From the NCBI GenBank assembly GCA_046349775.1, contig JAXMBS010000023.1:10016-74015 (forward strand): DNA of 64,000 nucleotides, read 5' to 3'. A model generated the notes under the pieces. The model was not told the DNA's origin, did no database searches, and worked only from the letters and a program-made list of their open reading frames with translations. Both the position numbers and the translations under genes were made by a program. The first letter of the stretch is position 1. Each line of letters begins with the position of its first letter. The DNA is from JAEUIG01 sp046349775. GTDB lineage: Bacteria > Planctomycetota > Planctomycetia > Planctomycetales > Planctomycetaceae. This document shows positions 18,483 through 27,382 of this stretch, in pieces.

Positions 18483-18833
18483 ATGGAAATCAGTTCGAGC
18501 CTGTATCTCGATCCGACGGCGTCGCTGGGAGGCGCCGGAGCCGATACGTCGAGCCCGTTGACCTCGATCGACCCATCGCAGGACGCCGGGCAGCAATTCG
18601 AGAGCTTGTTCGTCTCGATGCTGCTGAAAGAAATGCGTCAGACGTCCTCCGAAGAGGGGATGTTCGCCGGCGACACATCGGACGTCTACGGAGGGCTGTT
18701 CGACATGTTCCTGGGGCAGCACATCGCGTCGCAGAAAGCGTTCGGCATCGCGAACCTGATCAACAGCCAGGTGAAGCCAGCGGCGGAGGTCAGCCCCGCG
18801 CCGGCGACGACGACACCGGCAGTAGACGGATGA
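18483..18833 (+). CDS. flgJ: FlgJ-type rod-binding protein, without a muramidase domain
   Basis: The 116-residue product holds only the rod-binding domain: QFESLFVSMLLKEMRQTSSEEGMFAGDTSDVYGGLFDMFLGQHIASQKAFGIAN. E. coli FlgJ also has a C-terminal peptidoglycan hydrolase, which is absent here, as in many non-enterobacterial FlgJ proteins. It acts as rod cap/scaffold. It follows flgI by 25 bases. Confidence 0.9.
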   Translation: MEISSSLYLDPTASLGGAGADTSSPLTSIDPSQDAGQQFESLFVSMLLKEMRQTSSEEGMFAGDTSDVYGGLFDMFLGQHIASQKAFGIANLINSQVKPAAEVSPAPATTTPAVDG

Positions 18834-18985
18834 TCGGGTCCTCACACAGAGTGTCAGACGTACACGTTCGCAAAAACAACTTACGACCTAACAAGCCCGG
18901 AGGGCCTGCAGCCACCGGTTAATCGATATGACCCCGTCGGGGGCAGACGACGTCGCCGAACTTCCAGCCTGCGACAGGAGGTCGC

Positions 18986-19507
18986 ATGAATCAACATCAT
19001 CACAAGCTCACCCGCGCCACGCATGATGCCTTGTTGCTCCACCTGTCCCGTGAACGGGATTGGCTGCAGGCGGCACGGGACTCGCTGTTGCTGCTGCGTC
19101 GCAGCGCGATGACCGGCGATCTGTCGGCTCTCGACCGGGCGCTGCATGAGCAGGCAGCTCTGACGGCGGTGCGGAGCGAACTGTCGACGACTCGCGAGCG
19201 CGTCTTCCGGCAGGCGGCCAATGAATTGGGAGTGCCGCAACAGCCGGTGACGTTGCTGGCGATCGCCGCGCGGCTGCCGGTCCCCGCCCGCAAGCCGGTG
19301 CTGGCCGTGCGGCGCGAACTGGCACAGCGTGCACGGCACGTGCGAACAGTCGCCGCCGGCACGCTGTCGCTGCTGGCGCAGACGCGGCAGTTCGTCGACG
19401 GCATCCTCGGCGACCTCTTGGGCGCGACGCCCACCGAAGCCCGCTATTCGTCCGACGGACAGCGCCAGGAATCGACCGGACGCGCGCTGGTGGAGTGCCG
19501 CACATGA
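18986..19507 (+). CDS. flgN: FlgN-like chaperone for hook-associated proteins
   Basis: The 173-residue product is almost entirely helical and Leu/Arg-rich (DALLLHLSRERDWLQAARDSLLLLRRSAMTGDLSALDRAL and following). This fits the FlgN fold, which binds FlgK and FlgL before export. Sequence motifs are weak in this family, so the call rests on composition, length and its position directly before flgK, whose ATG overlaps its stop codon. Confidence 0.75.
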   Translation: MNQHHHKLTRATHDALLLHLSRERDWLQAARDSLLLLRRSAMTGDLSALDRALHEQAALTAVRSELSTTRERVFRQAANELGVPQQPVTLLAIAARLPVPARKPVLAVRRELAQRARHVRTVAAGTLSLLAQTRQFVDGILGDLLGATPTEARYSSDGQRQESTGRALVECRT

Positions 19508-21477
19508 GTTTCGCCATCCAGGTCGGCCTGTCCGCGTTGCAGGCCAATCAGCAGGCACTGCAGACGGTGGCGAACAACATCGCCAACGCCAGCACGACCG
19601 GCTATCACCGCCAGGTCGCCGAGTTCGCCGACCGGGTGCCGGTCAAGAACGGACAACTGCTGCTGGGCGCAGGGGTCGACGTCCAAAGGATTCAGCGCGT
19701 CCGCAACTCGATGATTGAGCAGTCGCTCACGGCGAACACCGTGGCGCAGGGAGACGCGAGCGCTCGTCTGGACACCCTGAAGCAGATCGAAACGCTGTTC
19801 AACCCGAGCGACGGCGGCCTGTCGTCGCGGTTGCAGGCGTTCTTCGACCGCATGCTTGCGGTCACATCGGGGCCGGACAACAGCGTGCTGCGCCAGCAGG
19901 CCGTGTCGGCGGCGAGTGATCTGGCAGATGAAATCAACTCGGTCGCCACCTCTTTACACCAGCAACGGCAGGCCCTCGACTCCCAGATCGCGGGAACGGT
20001 CGACAGCATCAACCAGCTCTCCGGCCAGATCACCGACCTGAACCACCAGATCGCCATCGCCGAGTTTAAGGGACTGCAACCGAACGATCTCCGCGACCAG
20101 CGCGACCAATTGCTGAATCAGCTCGCCGAATACGTCGACGTGCGGTCGCTGGAATGGTCCGGCCAGCCCAATGCGGCGAGCTTCGCGCAGGGCGCCGTGC
20201 TGCTGACGCAGACGCCGCCCACCCTGACGGTCAAGTCCGTGAATGGACAACTGACGATCTGGTCGGATCAGGGAGACCGGCAGGTGAGCTTCGGCGGCGG
20301 CAAACTGGCCGGCTTGCTTGCAGCACGAAACCAGATTATCCCGGCGACGCTGAACAAGCTGCAGGCGCTGGCGGATACGCTGGTGCGGTCCGCCGACCAG
20401 ATTCAGGCGACCGGACTCGGCCAACAGGGGCCGCTGACATGGCTCGACGGGACGCGCGGCGTGACCGACGTGACCGCGCCGCTCGCCAATGCGGACACCC
20501 GATTTCCGATCACCGCCGGCAAGCTGTACATCAGCGTGATGGACAAGGCGACCGGCGCGCGGCAGATGACGGCGATCGACATCGACCCGGCGACCGACAG
20601 CCTGACGGACGTTGCCGCTAAAATCGACGCGATCAATCATCTGCAGACTTACGTCAATCCGCAGACCAAGACCCTGTCGATCGGCGCGGAGGACGGGTAT
20701 GCGTTCGACTTTGTCGGCCGGCTCGAAACCGCGCCCGACCTGTCGGCGGTCACCGGCACCAGCCGCGTGGCTCTGTCCGGCAGGTATACCGCCTCGACGA
20801 CCGATGCGTTTACATTCAAAGTCGTCGGTTCCGGCGCGGTGGGCGCCGCTTCGGGGCTTCAGGTCGAAGTCCGCAACAGTGCCGGCACGCTGCTGAAGAC
20901 GCTCGATGTCGGCACGGGCTATGAGCCGGGCAAGGCTTTGGACGTCGCCGACGGCGTCCAGGTATCGTTCGGAGCGGGGACGCTGAATGCGGGAGACACC
21001 TTCACGACCGACGTCGTCGCCAACTCCGACACGTCCGGCGTCCTGCCCGCCCTGGGCCTGAACACGTTTTTTGACGGCACAAACGTCGGCGGGCTCTCGG
21101 TTCGCGATTCCCTGCTGTCGAACCCCGACGCGTTGTCCGTTTCGCAAACCGGGCTGCCGGGCGAAGGCAACAACGCGGCGCGATTCGCGGACCTTCGCGA
21201 TCAGCTGCTGATGAGCGGAGGCAAGTTGACGTTCGAGGACTACCTCGCCGAGACGACCGGCCTGATCGGCAGCGACGTCCAGACCACCGACAACGACCTG
21301 ACCCATCTGAAATCGCTCGGCGACGAGCTGAATTCCGCACAGCAGAGCGAATCCGGCGTCGATCCCAATGAGGAGATGGTGAAGCTGCTGCAGTACCAGA
21401 AGGCGTTTCAGTCCGCCGCCAAGCTGATTACGACCGTCAACCAGACACTTGATGAACTCATGAACATTATTCAGTAA
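19504..21477 (+). CDS. flgK: Flagellar hook-associated protein 1, FlgK
   Basis: FlgK joins hook and filament. The start ATG at 19504 overlaps the flgN stop (ATGA). The 657-residue product has the N-terminal FAIQVGLSALQANQQALQTVANNIANASTTGYHRQ block, RVRNSMIEQSL, a long variable middle, and a C-terminal helix EEMVKLLQYQKAFQSAAKLITTVNQTLDELMNI. Its length is in the usual range and no frame breaks are seen. Confidence 0.95.
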   Translation: MSFAIQVGLSALQANQQALQTVANNIANASTTGYHRQVAEFADRVPVKNGQLLLGAGVDVQRIQRVRNSMIEQSLTANTVAQGDASARLDTLKQIETLFNPSDGGLSSRLQAFFDRMLAVTSGPDNSVLRQQAVSAASDLADEINSVATSLHQQRQALDSQIAGTVDSINQLSGQITDLNHQIAIAEFKGLQPNDLRDQRDQLLNQLAEYVDVRSLEWSGQPNAASFAQGAVLLTQTPPTLTVKSVNGQLTIWSDQGDRQVSFGGGKLAGLLAARNQIIPATLNKLQALADTLVRSADQIQATGLGQQGPLTWLDGTRGVTDVTAPLANADTRFPITAGKLYISVMDKATGARQMTAIDIDPATDSLTDVAAKIDAINHLQTYVNPQTKTLSIGAEDGYAFDFVGRLETAPDLSAVTGTSRVALSGRYTASTTDAFTFKVVGSGAVGAASGLQVEVRNSAGTLLKTLDVGTGYEPGKALDVADGVQVSFGAGTLNAGDTFTTDVVANSDTSGVLPALGLNTFFDGTNVGGLSVRDSLLSNPDALSVSQTGLPGEGNNAARFADLRDQLLMSGGKLTFEDYLAETTGLIGSDVQTTDNDLTHLKSLGDELNSAQQSESGVDPNEEMVKLLQYQKAFQSAAKLITTVNQTLDELMNIIQ

Positions 21478-21560
21478 GTTGGCTCACCGCGCGATCGGCC
21501 GCCCGGCAATGCCCGCCGGCACGAGCCGCGTCGCCGATCAAACTTGATTCGCGTCCGCTC

Positions 21561-22988
21561 ATGGTTTCCAACCTTCGCGTCACTCCCGGGATGGTCGTGG
21601 CCCAGTCGATTCGTGCCGCGCAAGCGCACGGCACGCGGCTGTCCCTGTACCAGTCCCAGACGTCCTCTGGCCTGAAGCTCACCAAGCCGTCCGACGATCC
21701 GGTCGGGACGCGCGCGATTATGGGGGTGCGGTCCTCGCTGGCCCGGATGGACACCGAGCTCTCGAATATCACCACGACGCGGCAGCGCCTCGAAGTGTCC
21801 AATACCTCACTGCTCGATGCCCAGCAAATCCTCGTGAAGGTAAAGGACCTCGCCCTGCAGGCACGACAGTCGGTGGAGCCGACAGAGCGTCAGGCCATCG
21901 TCGACGAACTGAACGGTCTGCGGCAGCAACTGATCGGCATCGCGAACACGAAGTACAACGGCGAATACCTGTTTGGCGGGGCGGCGAACAACGTACAGCC
22001 TTTCACCGTCGATGATTTCGGCAATGTCACGTACGTCGGCTCCGACGTGCGCGGTTCATCCGACATCCGACCGAACACGCGCATCGATGTGCTGTATTCG
22101 GGCGCCGACGTCTTTCAGCCGCAATCACGGCAGACGTCGCAATTTGTCGGCTCGACAGGCGCCCAGCCGGGCCAGGGAGTTGACAGCGCGTCCGGCTATG
22201 GCCAGTTGCAGGTCATTCACACATTGACAACCTACGCTCCCGGCTCCGGCATTGCCGCCGGAGCCAGTTCGGCGGTCGGCGACACGATCATCGGTCCGGC
22301 CGGGGCGCATTCGCTCGCGATCGACGACGGAGCAAAGACCATCTCCCTGAATGGCGGGCCGGTGGTCTCCTATACCGGGACTGAAACCGACCTGAAAGTC
22401 ACCGGCCCCAGCGGCGAGGTCGTGTATGTCAACGTGACTGGCGTGACCCCCGGTTTCGCCGGAAGCGCGTCGATCACCGCCGATGGGGCGCTGTCGACCG
22501 ACGGCGGCGCCACGCAGCAGGCGATCACTTTCTCCGCCAATCAGCAGGTCCAGAACAGCGTGACGGGGGACGTCACCAACGTGGACACGAGCGCCGTGCG
22601 CCGCGCCGGCACGGAATCCATCGACTACGCCGGCACGGCCGATGTCTTCCAGGTCATCGCGGAGCTCGAAACCGATTTGAAGGACGAGGCCCACATCGGC
22701 ACTGCCGATTGGCAGAACGCTATGACAAATCACATGACGGACATTGAGCGCATGCAGGACAATGTGCTCAATGTCGTCGGCGAGCAGTCGGTTTCGCTGG
22801 AGAGCCTGGATTCGCTCGAAACCCGCATTAACAACATGCAGGTCGATCAGCAAAAGATGGCCAGCGACATCGAGGGAGCCGACATGGCCGACGCTGTGCT
22901 GCACATGCAGCAGGAACAGACAATGTTGCAGTACACGTTGGCCGCAACGGCGCGGATGTTCGACATTTCACTGGTCAACTATCTATAA
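21561..22988 (+). CDS. flgL: Flagellar hook-associated protein 3, FlgL
   Basis: FlgL is the second hook-filament junction protein. The 475-residue product shows the flagellin-like N-terminus (VTPGMVVAQSIRAAQAHGTRLSLYQSQTSSGLKLTKPSDDPVGTR) and the conserved NGEYLFGGAANN. The C-terminal helix (DMADAVLHMQQEQTMLQYTLAATARMFDISLVNYL) is also typical. It is longer than E. coli FlgL (317) because of an inserted beta-rich middle. It ends the ring/junction operon. Confidence 0.94.
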   Translation: MVSNLRVTPGMVVAQSIRAAQAHGTRLSLYQSQTSSGLKLTKPSDDPVGTRAIMGVRSSLARMDTELSNITTTRQRLEVSNTSLLDAQQILVKVKDLALQARQSVEPTERQAIVDELNGLRQQLIGIANTKYNGEYLFGGAANNVQPFTVDDFGNVTYVGSDVRGSSDIRPNTRIDVLYSGADVFQPQSRQTSQFVGSTGAQPGQGVDSASGYGQLQVIHTLTTYAPGSGIAAGASSAVGDTIIGPAGAHSLAIDDGAKTISLNGGPVVSYTGTETDLKVTGPSGEVVYVNVTGVTPGFAGSASITADGALSTDGGATQQAITFSANQQVQNSVTGDVTNVDTSAVRRAGTESIDYAGTADVFQVIAELETDLKDEAHIGTADWQNAMTNHMTDIERMQDNVLNVVGEQSVSLESLDSLETRINNMQVDQQKMASDIEGADMADAVLHMQQEQTMLQYTLAATARMFDISLVNYL

Positions 22989-23075
22989 GCCGCGGCATCG
23001 ATTCACGGTCTCACTGTCGGCGTCGTGCGTGGGCGATCCCGACGGGTCGATGCACGCCGATCGCGTCGAACGGGC

Positions 23076-24254
23076 TCACTTCTGATACAGCGGCAGTAGC
23101 TGGTAGGGCGGGGTCAGGGCGAGGACCGCTAGCGCCGTCGTGTATGTGCTGCCATAAGGGCCGTCATTGACGGACTCTGGTTCCCACGAGCCATCGTCGC
23201 GCTGATTCTCCAACAGTGTGTCCAGCAGGTCGGGGTAATACTGGGCCCAGTAGTGACCTCCGAGCTGGAACATTGCCTGGCTGCAGTAGTACGTCGAGTA
23301 GTGATAGCGATCCAGCTCGTGCACGCCTGGCCCGTTATACAATCGGTGCCGGTGTGTCAGGATCCACTCGCCGGCCTGGAGAGCGAGCGGGGTCTGATGC
23401 TCGCCCCCCAGGGCCAGCGCCAGGATGCCTCCCCCCACAATCCCGCCGCTCGGACGACGCTCCGACTCGGCGTATATGAAGGTCGCCTGCATGTCATCGA
23501 AGCAACTGCGAATGTAATCCATCGCTTCGCTGATGAACTCCTCAGGCACGTGAAACTCTGCGTTTCTCGCGGATCGCAGGAACATGAGCTGCCATGATGT
23601 CACCGACAGGTCCGAGTCATTGGCCGCATATTCCACGACGTAGCGCCAGCCGCCGTCGTCGACGTTCCGGCGTTTTGGAGCAATCTGGCGCTGGCGCGTG
23701 TACGTGAGCGCCTTGTCAACCGCTGCGCCAATGCGCGCCTGTTGCTCGTCCTGCGTCATGCCATACACCTCGGCCAGCATCAGCCCGGCAATGGCGTGGT
23801 TGTAAATGGCCGTGTGGGAGCCATCGAACCGCTCCCAGTTCTGTGAAATCGGCAATCCATAGAGCAGCCCATTGTCCTGCTGAGTCGACAGGACAAATTC
23901 GATCGCAAGATTGATCACGTCCCCGTAAGGCCCGTGCCCCGGCACATGCCCTCGGGAGAGAAAAGCCATGACGCCCAGACTGGTGATGGCCGGCTGTCCG
24001 GCGGCGAGCGTCTTGAATGCCCCGTCCGGTTGCTGTTCGCTCGCCAGGTACTTCAGGCCGCGGTCGACCGCCTGATCCAACCTCGCCCATTGTGCGGCGG
24101 TGAGGACGTCGCGCGAACCTCGCTGAGCGGCTGGCAGTTCGCTCCCCCGCAGGCCGACGACGGCGAACGCAATCGCGGCAAGCAAGAGCGTTCCCGCCGG
24201 CCCGGTTCTTCGGCGGGCTGGTCTGCTGTCAGGAATCAGGGCTTGCTTTGTCAT
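23076..24254 (-). CDS. Secreted squalene-cyclase/prenyltransferase-repeat protein
   Basis: This gene points against the flagellar genes on both sides. The product (393 residues from MTKQALIPDS) has a signal peptide (GTLLLAAIAFAVVGL) and alpha/alpha-barrel repeats of the terpenoid-cyclase/protein-prenyltransferase superfamily: GLKYLASEQQPDGAFKT, AIEFVLSTQQDNGLLYG, ALTYTRQRQ with DGGWRYVVEYAAND, and NQRDDGSWEPE. The QXXDG(S/A)W-type repeats are clear. The catalytic DXDD/DCTAE motif of squalene-hopene cyclases is not seen, so enzymatic activity is doubtful. Such exported repeat proteins are common in Planctomycetes. Confidence 0.85.
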   Translation of the reverse strand: MTKQALIPDSRPARRRTGPAGTLLLAAIAFAVVGLRGSELPAAQRGSRDVLTAAQWARLDQAVDRGLKYLASEQQPDGAFKTLAAGQPAITSLGVMAFLSRGHVPGHGPYGDVINLAIEFVLSTQQDNGLLYGLPISQNWERFDGSHTAIYNHAIAGLMLAEVYGMTQDEQQARIGAAVDKALTYTRQRQIAPKRRNVDDGGWRYVVEYAANDSDLSVTSWQLMFLRSARNAEFHVPEEFISEAMDYIRSCFDDMQATFIYAESERRPSGGIVGGGILALALGGEHQTPLALQAGEWILTHRHRLYNGPGVHELDRYHYSTYYCSQAMFQLGGHYWAQYYPDLLDTLLENQRDDGSWEPESVNDGPYGSTYTTALAVLALTPPYQLLPLYQK

Positions 24255-24488
24255 CCCGGAAGGCCGCCGAGGGAATGCCACGACCCCGCCTGTGCAAAAT
24301 AGCGGAAATCAGTCGCAGATTCCGCAATCGGGGGCGTGTTGACTGGCGGCGGCAAGTGAGCAACTGCTGCGTCAGCCCGATCCCAACCCCTATCGGCAGT
24401 TTCCGCCGTTCGGGTCCTACGGAGCCTCTGCGGACATGCAGGTGCAAACACGCGTGCCTCCGACCGGGCTCCGGAAGGGTGGGAAACT

Positions 24489-24517
24489 TAAAGCGAGTTT
24501 GCCGGTCGTGCCGATAA
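24489..24517 (+). promoter_or_regulatory. Putative sigma-28 (FliA) promoter of flgB
   Basis: A perfect GCCGATAA -10 element is at 24510-24517, with TAAA at 24489-24492. The spacer is 17 bases, two longer than the enteric consensus. The start codon of flgB is only eight bases after the -10 box, so a transcript from this promoter would be leaderless or nearly so. No ribosome binding site is seen before flgB. fliA is encoded in the same window. Confidence 0.55.
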
Positions 24518-24524
24518 CTCCGAT

Positions 24525-24884
24525 ATGATCGGATTCCCTAAACAAACCGACCTGCTAATCAAGCTGATGGACGTGACGGACATGCGTCATCGCGTCATCA
24601 GCCAGAATCTCTCCAACGTCAATACGCCGGGCTACCGGCGGATGAAGGTCGAATTCGACGACGCCCTGGCCAAGCAGTTGGTCGACGGGGACGGCTTCGA
24701 TCCCGGTCTCCAGCCGCAAATTGTGGAGGACACCACGCGCAAGGCCCGCGCGGACGGTAACACAGTCGACATCGATCTGGAAATCGGCGAGCTGCAGCGC
24801 AACGCCATGATGTACCAGACGTACTCGCAGATTCTTGCCAGCCAGTTCAGCACGATGCGCCGTGCCGTCAGCGGACAATCATAA
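24525..24884 (+). CDS. flgB: Flagellar proximal-rod protein FlgB
   Basis: FlgB is the rod subunit nearest the MS ring. The 119-residue product contains VTDMRHRVISQNLSNVNTPGYRRMKVEFDDAL and the C-terminal MMYQTYSQILASQFSTMRRAV block, both typical. It heads the operon flgB-flgC-fliE-fliF-fliG-fliH-fliI-fliJ-motE-fliQ-fliR-flhB. Confidence 0.94.
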   Translation: MIGFPKQTDLLIKLMDVTDMRHRVISQNLSNVNTPGYRRMKVEFDDALAKQLVDGDGFDPGLQPQIVEDTTRKARADGNTVDIDLEIGELQRNAMMYQTYSQILASQFSTMRRAVSGQS

Positions 24885-24929
24885 GGTCGCGGCCGCCGCG
24901 CTGCGCGGCCTGTCAACGGGGAGGGGGGC

Positions 24930-25376
24930 ATGTCAATCAACCGGATGCTGTCAACCGCGCAGATCAGCGCGTCCGGTCTGGCCGCTGAACGGCAGCGGAT
25001 GGAAGTCATCGCGAATAACATCGCGAACGCGCACACCACGCGGTCACTGTCGGGCGGACCGTATCGCCGCCAGGAGATGGTCTTCACGGAAGCATTCAAC
25101 AAGGCGCTGTCCGATGGAAAAAACGACCCGCATGCGTTGCAGGGAGTGAGCGTCAAAGGAGTGGAGCCGGACTCGTCGGAGTTCCCGGAGGTGTTCAACC
25201 CCGGTCATCCGGATGCAGACGAGAACGGCATGGTGCGGATGCCCAACATCAAGCTGCCCAATGAAATGGTCGACCTGATCACCGCCAGCCGCGCCTACGA
25301 AGCCAACCTGAAGGCCCTGCACCTGTTTCGGCAGATGACCGAACAAACTCTGTCTCTGTTGCGAAGCACCACGTAA
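24930..25376 (+). CDS. flgC: Flagellar proximal-rod protein FlgC
   Basis: FlgC is a proximal-rod subunit. The 148-residue product shows AQISASGLAAERQRMEVIANNIANAHTTR and the C-terminal MPNIKLPNEMVDLITASRAYEANLKALHLFRQM. A GGGGAGGGGG ribosome binding site precedes the ATG. The stop codon overlaps the fliE start by one base (TAATG). Confidence 0.95.
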   Translation: MSINRMLSTAQISASGLAAERQRMEVIANNIANAHTTRSLSGGPYRRQEMVFTEAFNKALSDGKNDPHALQGVSVKGVEPDSSEFPEVFNPGHPDADENGMVRMPNIKLPNEMVDLITASRAYEANLKALHLFRQMTEQTLSLLRSTT

Positions 25377-25696
25377 TGTCCGTCGCACCACTCACCACGC
25401 CGGCCGGTCTGCCAGGCGCGCAGGCGCCCTCAAACCTGTCGCCCGCTCTCCCGGGGCTCAGCGCGCTCCCTTCCGCCGAAGACTTCGGCCAGATGATGAG
25501 CGAATACATGCAGCAGGCCAGCGAGATGCAGGCCAAACTGGGCACCGATATCGAAGCACTCGCCAGCGGACAGTCCGACAACATCCATGAAGTCGTCCTG
25601 AGTGCCGCCCAGGCCGACCTGGCCTTCCGGATGGTCATCGAAATCCGCGATCGAATCGTCAGCACGTACCAGGAAATCATGCGGATGCAGGTGTAG
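25376..25696 (+). CDS. fliE: Flagellar hook-basal body complex protein FliE
   Basis: FliE connects the MS ring to the rod. The 106-residue product has a Pro/Leu-rich N-terminus and the conserved C-terminal half (SDNIHEVVLSAAQADLAFRMVIEIRDRIVSTYQEIMRMQV). The size matches the family. It is translationally coupled to flgC. Confidence 0.94.
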   Translation: MSVAPLTTPAGLPGAQAPSNLSPALPGLSALPSAEDFGQMMSEYMQQASEMQAKLGTDIEALASGQSDNIHEVVLSAAQADLAFRMVIEIRDRIVSTYQEIMRMQV

Positions 25697-25828
25697 CGGC
25701 CAGATCTGAGATTACTAGCCGCGACCGTGAGGGAGCGAACAATGCTGCGACCGCTTGCTGGCGGGCGCGGCTCGTCAACACGATAGCGCATCGCACAACC
25801 GCACTACACGGGTAACGCGAGGACAAAC

Positions 25829-27349
25829 GTGAACTTCCTGAAGGCCTTGCAGGCGCAGATCACCGGCGCCTGGCAACGATACAACGTTCAGCAGCGTGCG
25901 CTGCTGGTGTTCGCCCTGCTGGCGGGCGCCGGCGCAATTGTCGGCGTCGGCGTGTGGTCAGGCAGGTCCGAATACGTGCTGCTGGCCAACCAGCTGGGTC
26001 CGTCGCAGGCGGGCGAACTTATCAGCCGGCTGCAATCGAGTGGGGTGGCCTACAAGCTCAGCCTGTCGGGCTCAGAGGTACTGGTCCCGAAAGAGGCATA
26101 TGCCGTCGCGCGCACGGCCGCCGGCGACCTGCTCGATCCGCTGCAAGCGGACAACGAACAGCCGCAGGGAGGAATGTTTGACGATCCTACGCTGATCCGC
26201 AGCCGCGAGCACCGCAATCAGGAGCTCCAAATCGCGCGGATGATCATGCGGTTGCAGGGCATCGCCCAGGCCGACGTGCGGATCAGCCGCCCGAATCCCA
26301 GTCCGTTCGTCCGCAGCGCGCAACCCACGACGGCCAGCGTCGTGCTGACGTTCAAGCCCGGCATGCTGTTCGACCGCCAGCAATCGGCGAGCCTGGTGCA
26401 ATTCGTGGCGCACTCGGTGGAAGGGCTGCGGCCTGACGACATCACGATCATGGATAATACGGGCCGCACGTTGTCGGAGAAGCAGTCCGGTCTCGGGTCC
26501 GACGTCGGGGCGCAATTCGAGTTCCAGCAGCGTCTCGAAGCGGACCTGGCGGCCAAGGCGGAGACGATGCTCAGTCAGTTGCTCGGTCCCGGCCGCGCGA
26601 TCGTGCGCGTCTCGGCCAATATCGACTTCACGCAGACCAGTCGCGAAGAACAGACGTACGATCCGGACACCAAGGTCAAGAAGTCCGAGAAGATCACAAC
26701 GGAAGATACGATGAATCAGGAGGCCTCGAAGGGGGGCGCAGGGAGCGAACTGAACACCAACCCGAGTCCCGGCGAGTCTGCCAGTCGCACGGCCCAGACG
26801 TCAAAGACCGAAACCATCGAGACGGAATACGAAAACACCAAGATCATCAACAAGGTCGTCGAAGCGCCTGGCCGCCTGCAGCGGATTACGGTCTCGGCCG
26901 CGGTGAACATCCCGGAACCGGTCGCAGGCGGGACCAAACTGGCCGTCGCCGACATCGAAAAAGTCATCAAGCAGGCCGTCGGCTTCAGCGAGATCCGCGA
27001 GGATGCGATTCAGGTCATCGAAAGTCCGCTGGCCGGCGTGCCCGTGCTGGAGGATCCGGTCCTGGCAGGTCCCGGCAAATGGCAGCAGTACGAGGGCCTC
27101 GTGCGCAACGCCTCCCTCGGCGTGGCCTCGCTGGTGGTGCTGGCGATTTCGCTGCTCACGCTCCGCAAAGTCCGGCCGGTCGTAGTCTCGCCGCCGATGG
27201 TGGACGGGTTGTCCATCGAAAGCTCCCGTCGCCTGACAGCCATTACCCGGCAGGCCGAGGACGATCCGGAAGCCATTGCAAAAATCCTGGAGAACTGGCT
27301 GGGTCAGGACGAAGAGTCCCAGTCGGGAAGCGTCCGCGCCGCCGCCTAG
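25829..27349 (+). CDS. fliF: Flagellar MS-ring protein FliF
   Basis: FliF builds the MS ring that houses the export gate. The GTG start follows GAGGAC. The 506-residue product has an N-terminal transmembrane helix (ALLVFALLAGAGAIVGVGVW) and ring-building motifs (YKLSLSGSEVLVPKEAY, RSREHRNQELQIARMI, RPNPSPF). A second helix lies near residue 430 (ASLGVASLVVLAISLLTL). The C-terminal FliG-binding segment (EAIAKILENWLGQDEE) is short but present. Confidence 0.95.
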   Translation: MNFLKALQAQITGAWQRYNVQQRALLVFALLAGAGAIVGVGVWSGRSEYVLLANQLGPSQAGELISRLQSSGVAYKLSLSGSEVLVPKEAYAVARTAAGDLLDPLQADNEQPQGGMFDDPTLIRSREHRNQELQIARMIMRLQGIAQADVRISRPNPSPFVRSAQPTTASVVLTFKPGMLFDRQQSASLVQFVAHSVEGLRPDDITIMDNTGRTLSEKQSGLGSDVGAQFEFQQRLEADLAAKAETMLSQLLGPGRAIVRVSANIDFTQTSREEQTYDPDTKVKKSEKITTEDTMNQEASKGGAGSELNTNPSPGESASRTAQTSKTETIETEYENTKIINKVVEAPGRLQRITVSAAVNIPEPVAGGTKLAVADIEKVIKQAVGFSEIREDAIQVIESPLAGVPVLEDPVLAGPGKWQQYEGLVRNASLGVASLVVLAISLLTLRKVRPVVVSPPMVDGLSIESSRRLTAITRQAEDDPEAIAKILENWLGQDEESQSGSVRAAA

Positions 27350-27382
27350 CGCGCCTTCGCAAGCGGCGTTGTTGAACATCTG

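Noticed and set aside
19954..21306. A 450-codon - strand open frame across flgK
   Set aside because: flgK is certain on the + strand from conserved ends. The antisense product is low-complexity Arg/Gly/Val-rich with no motif.
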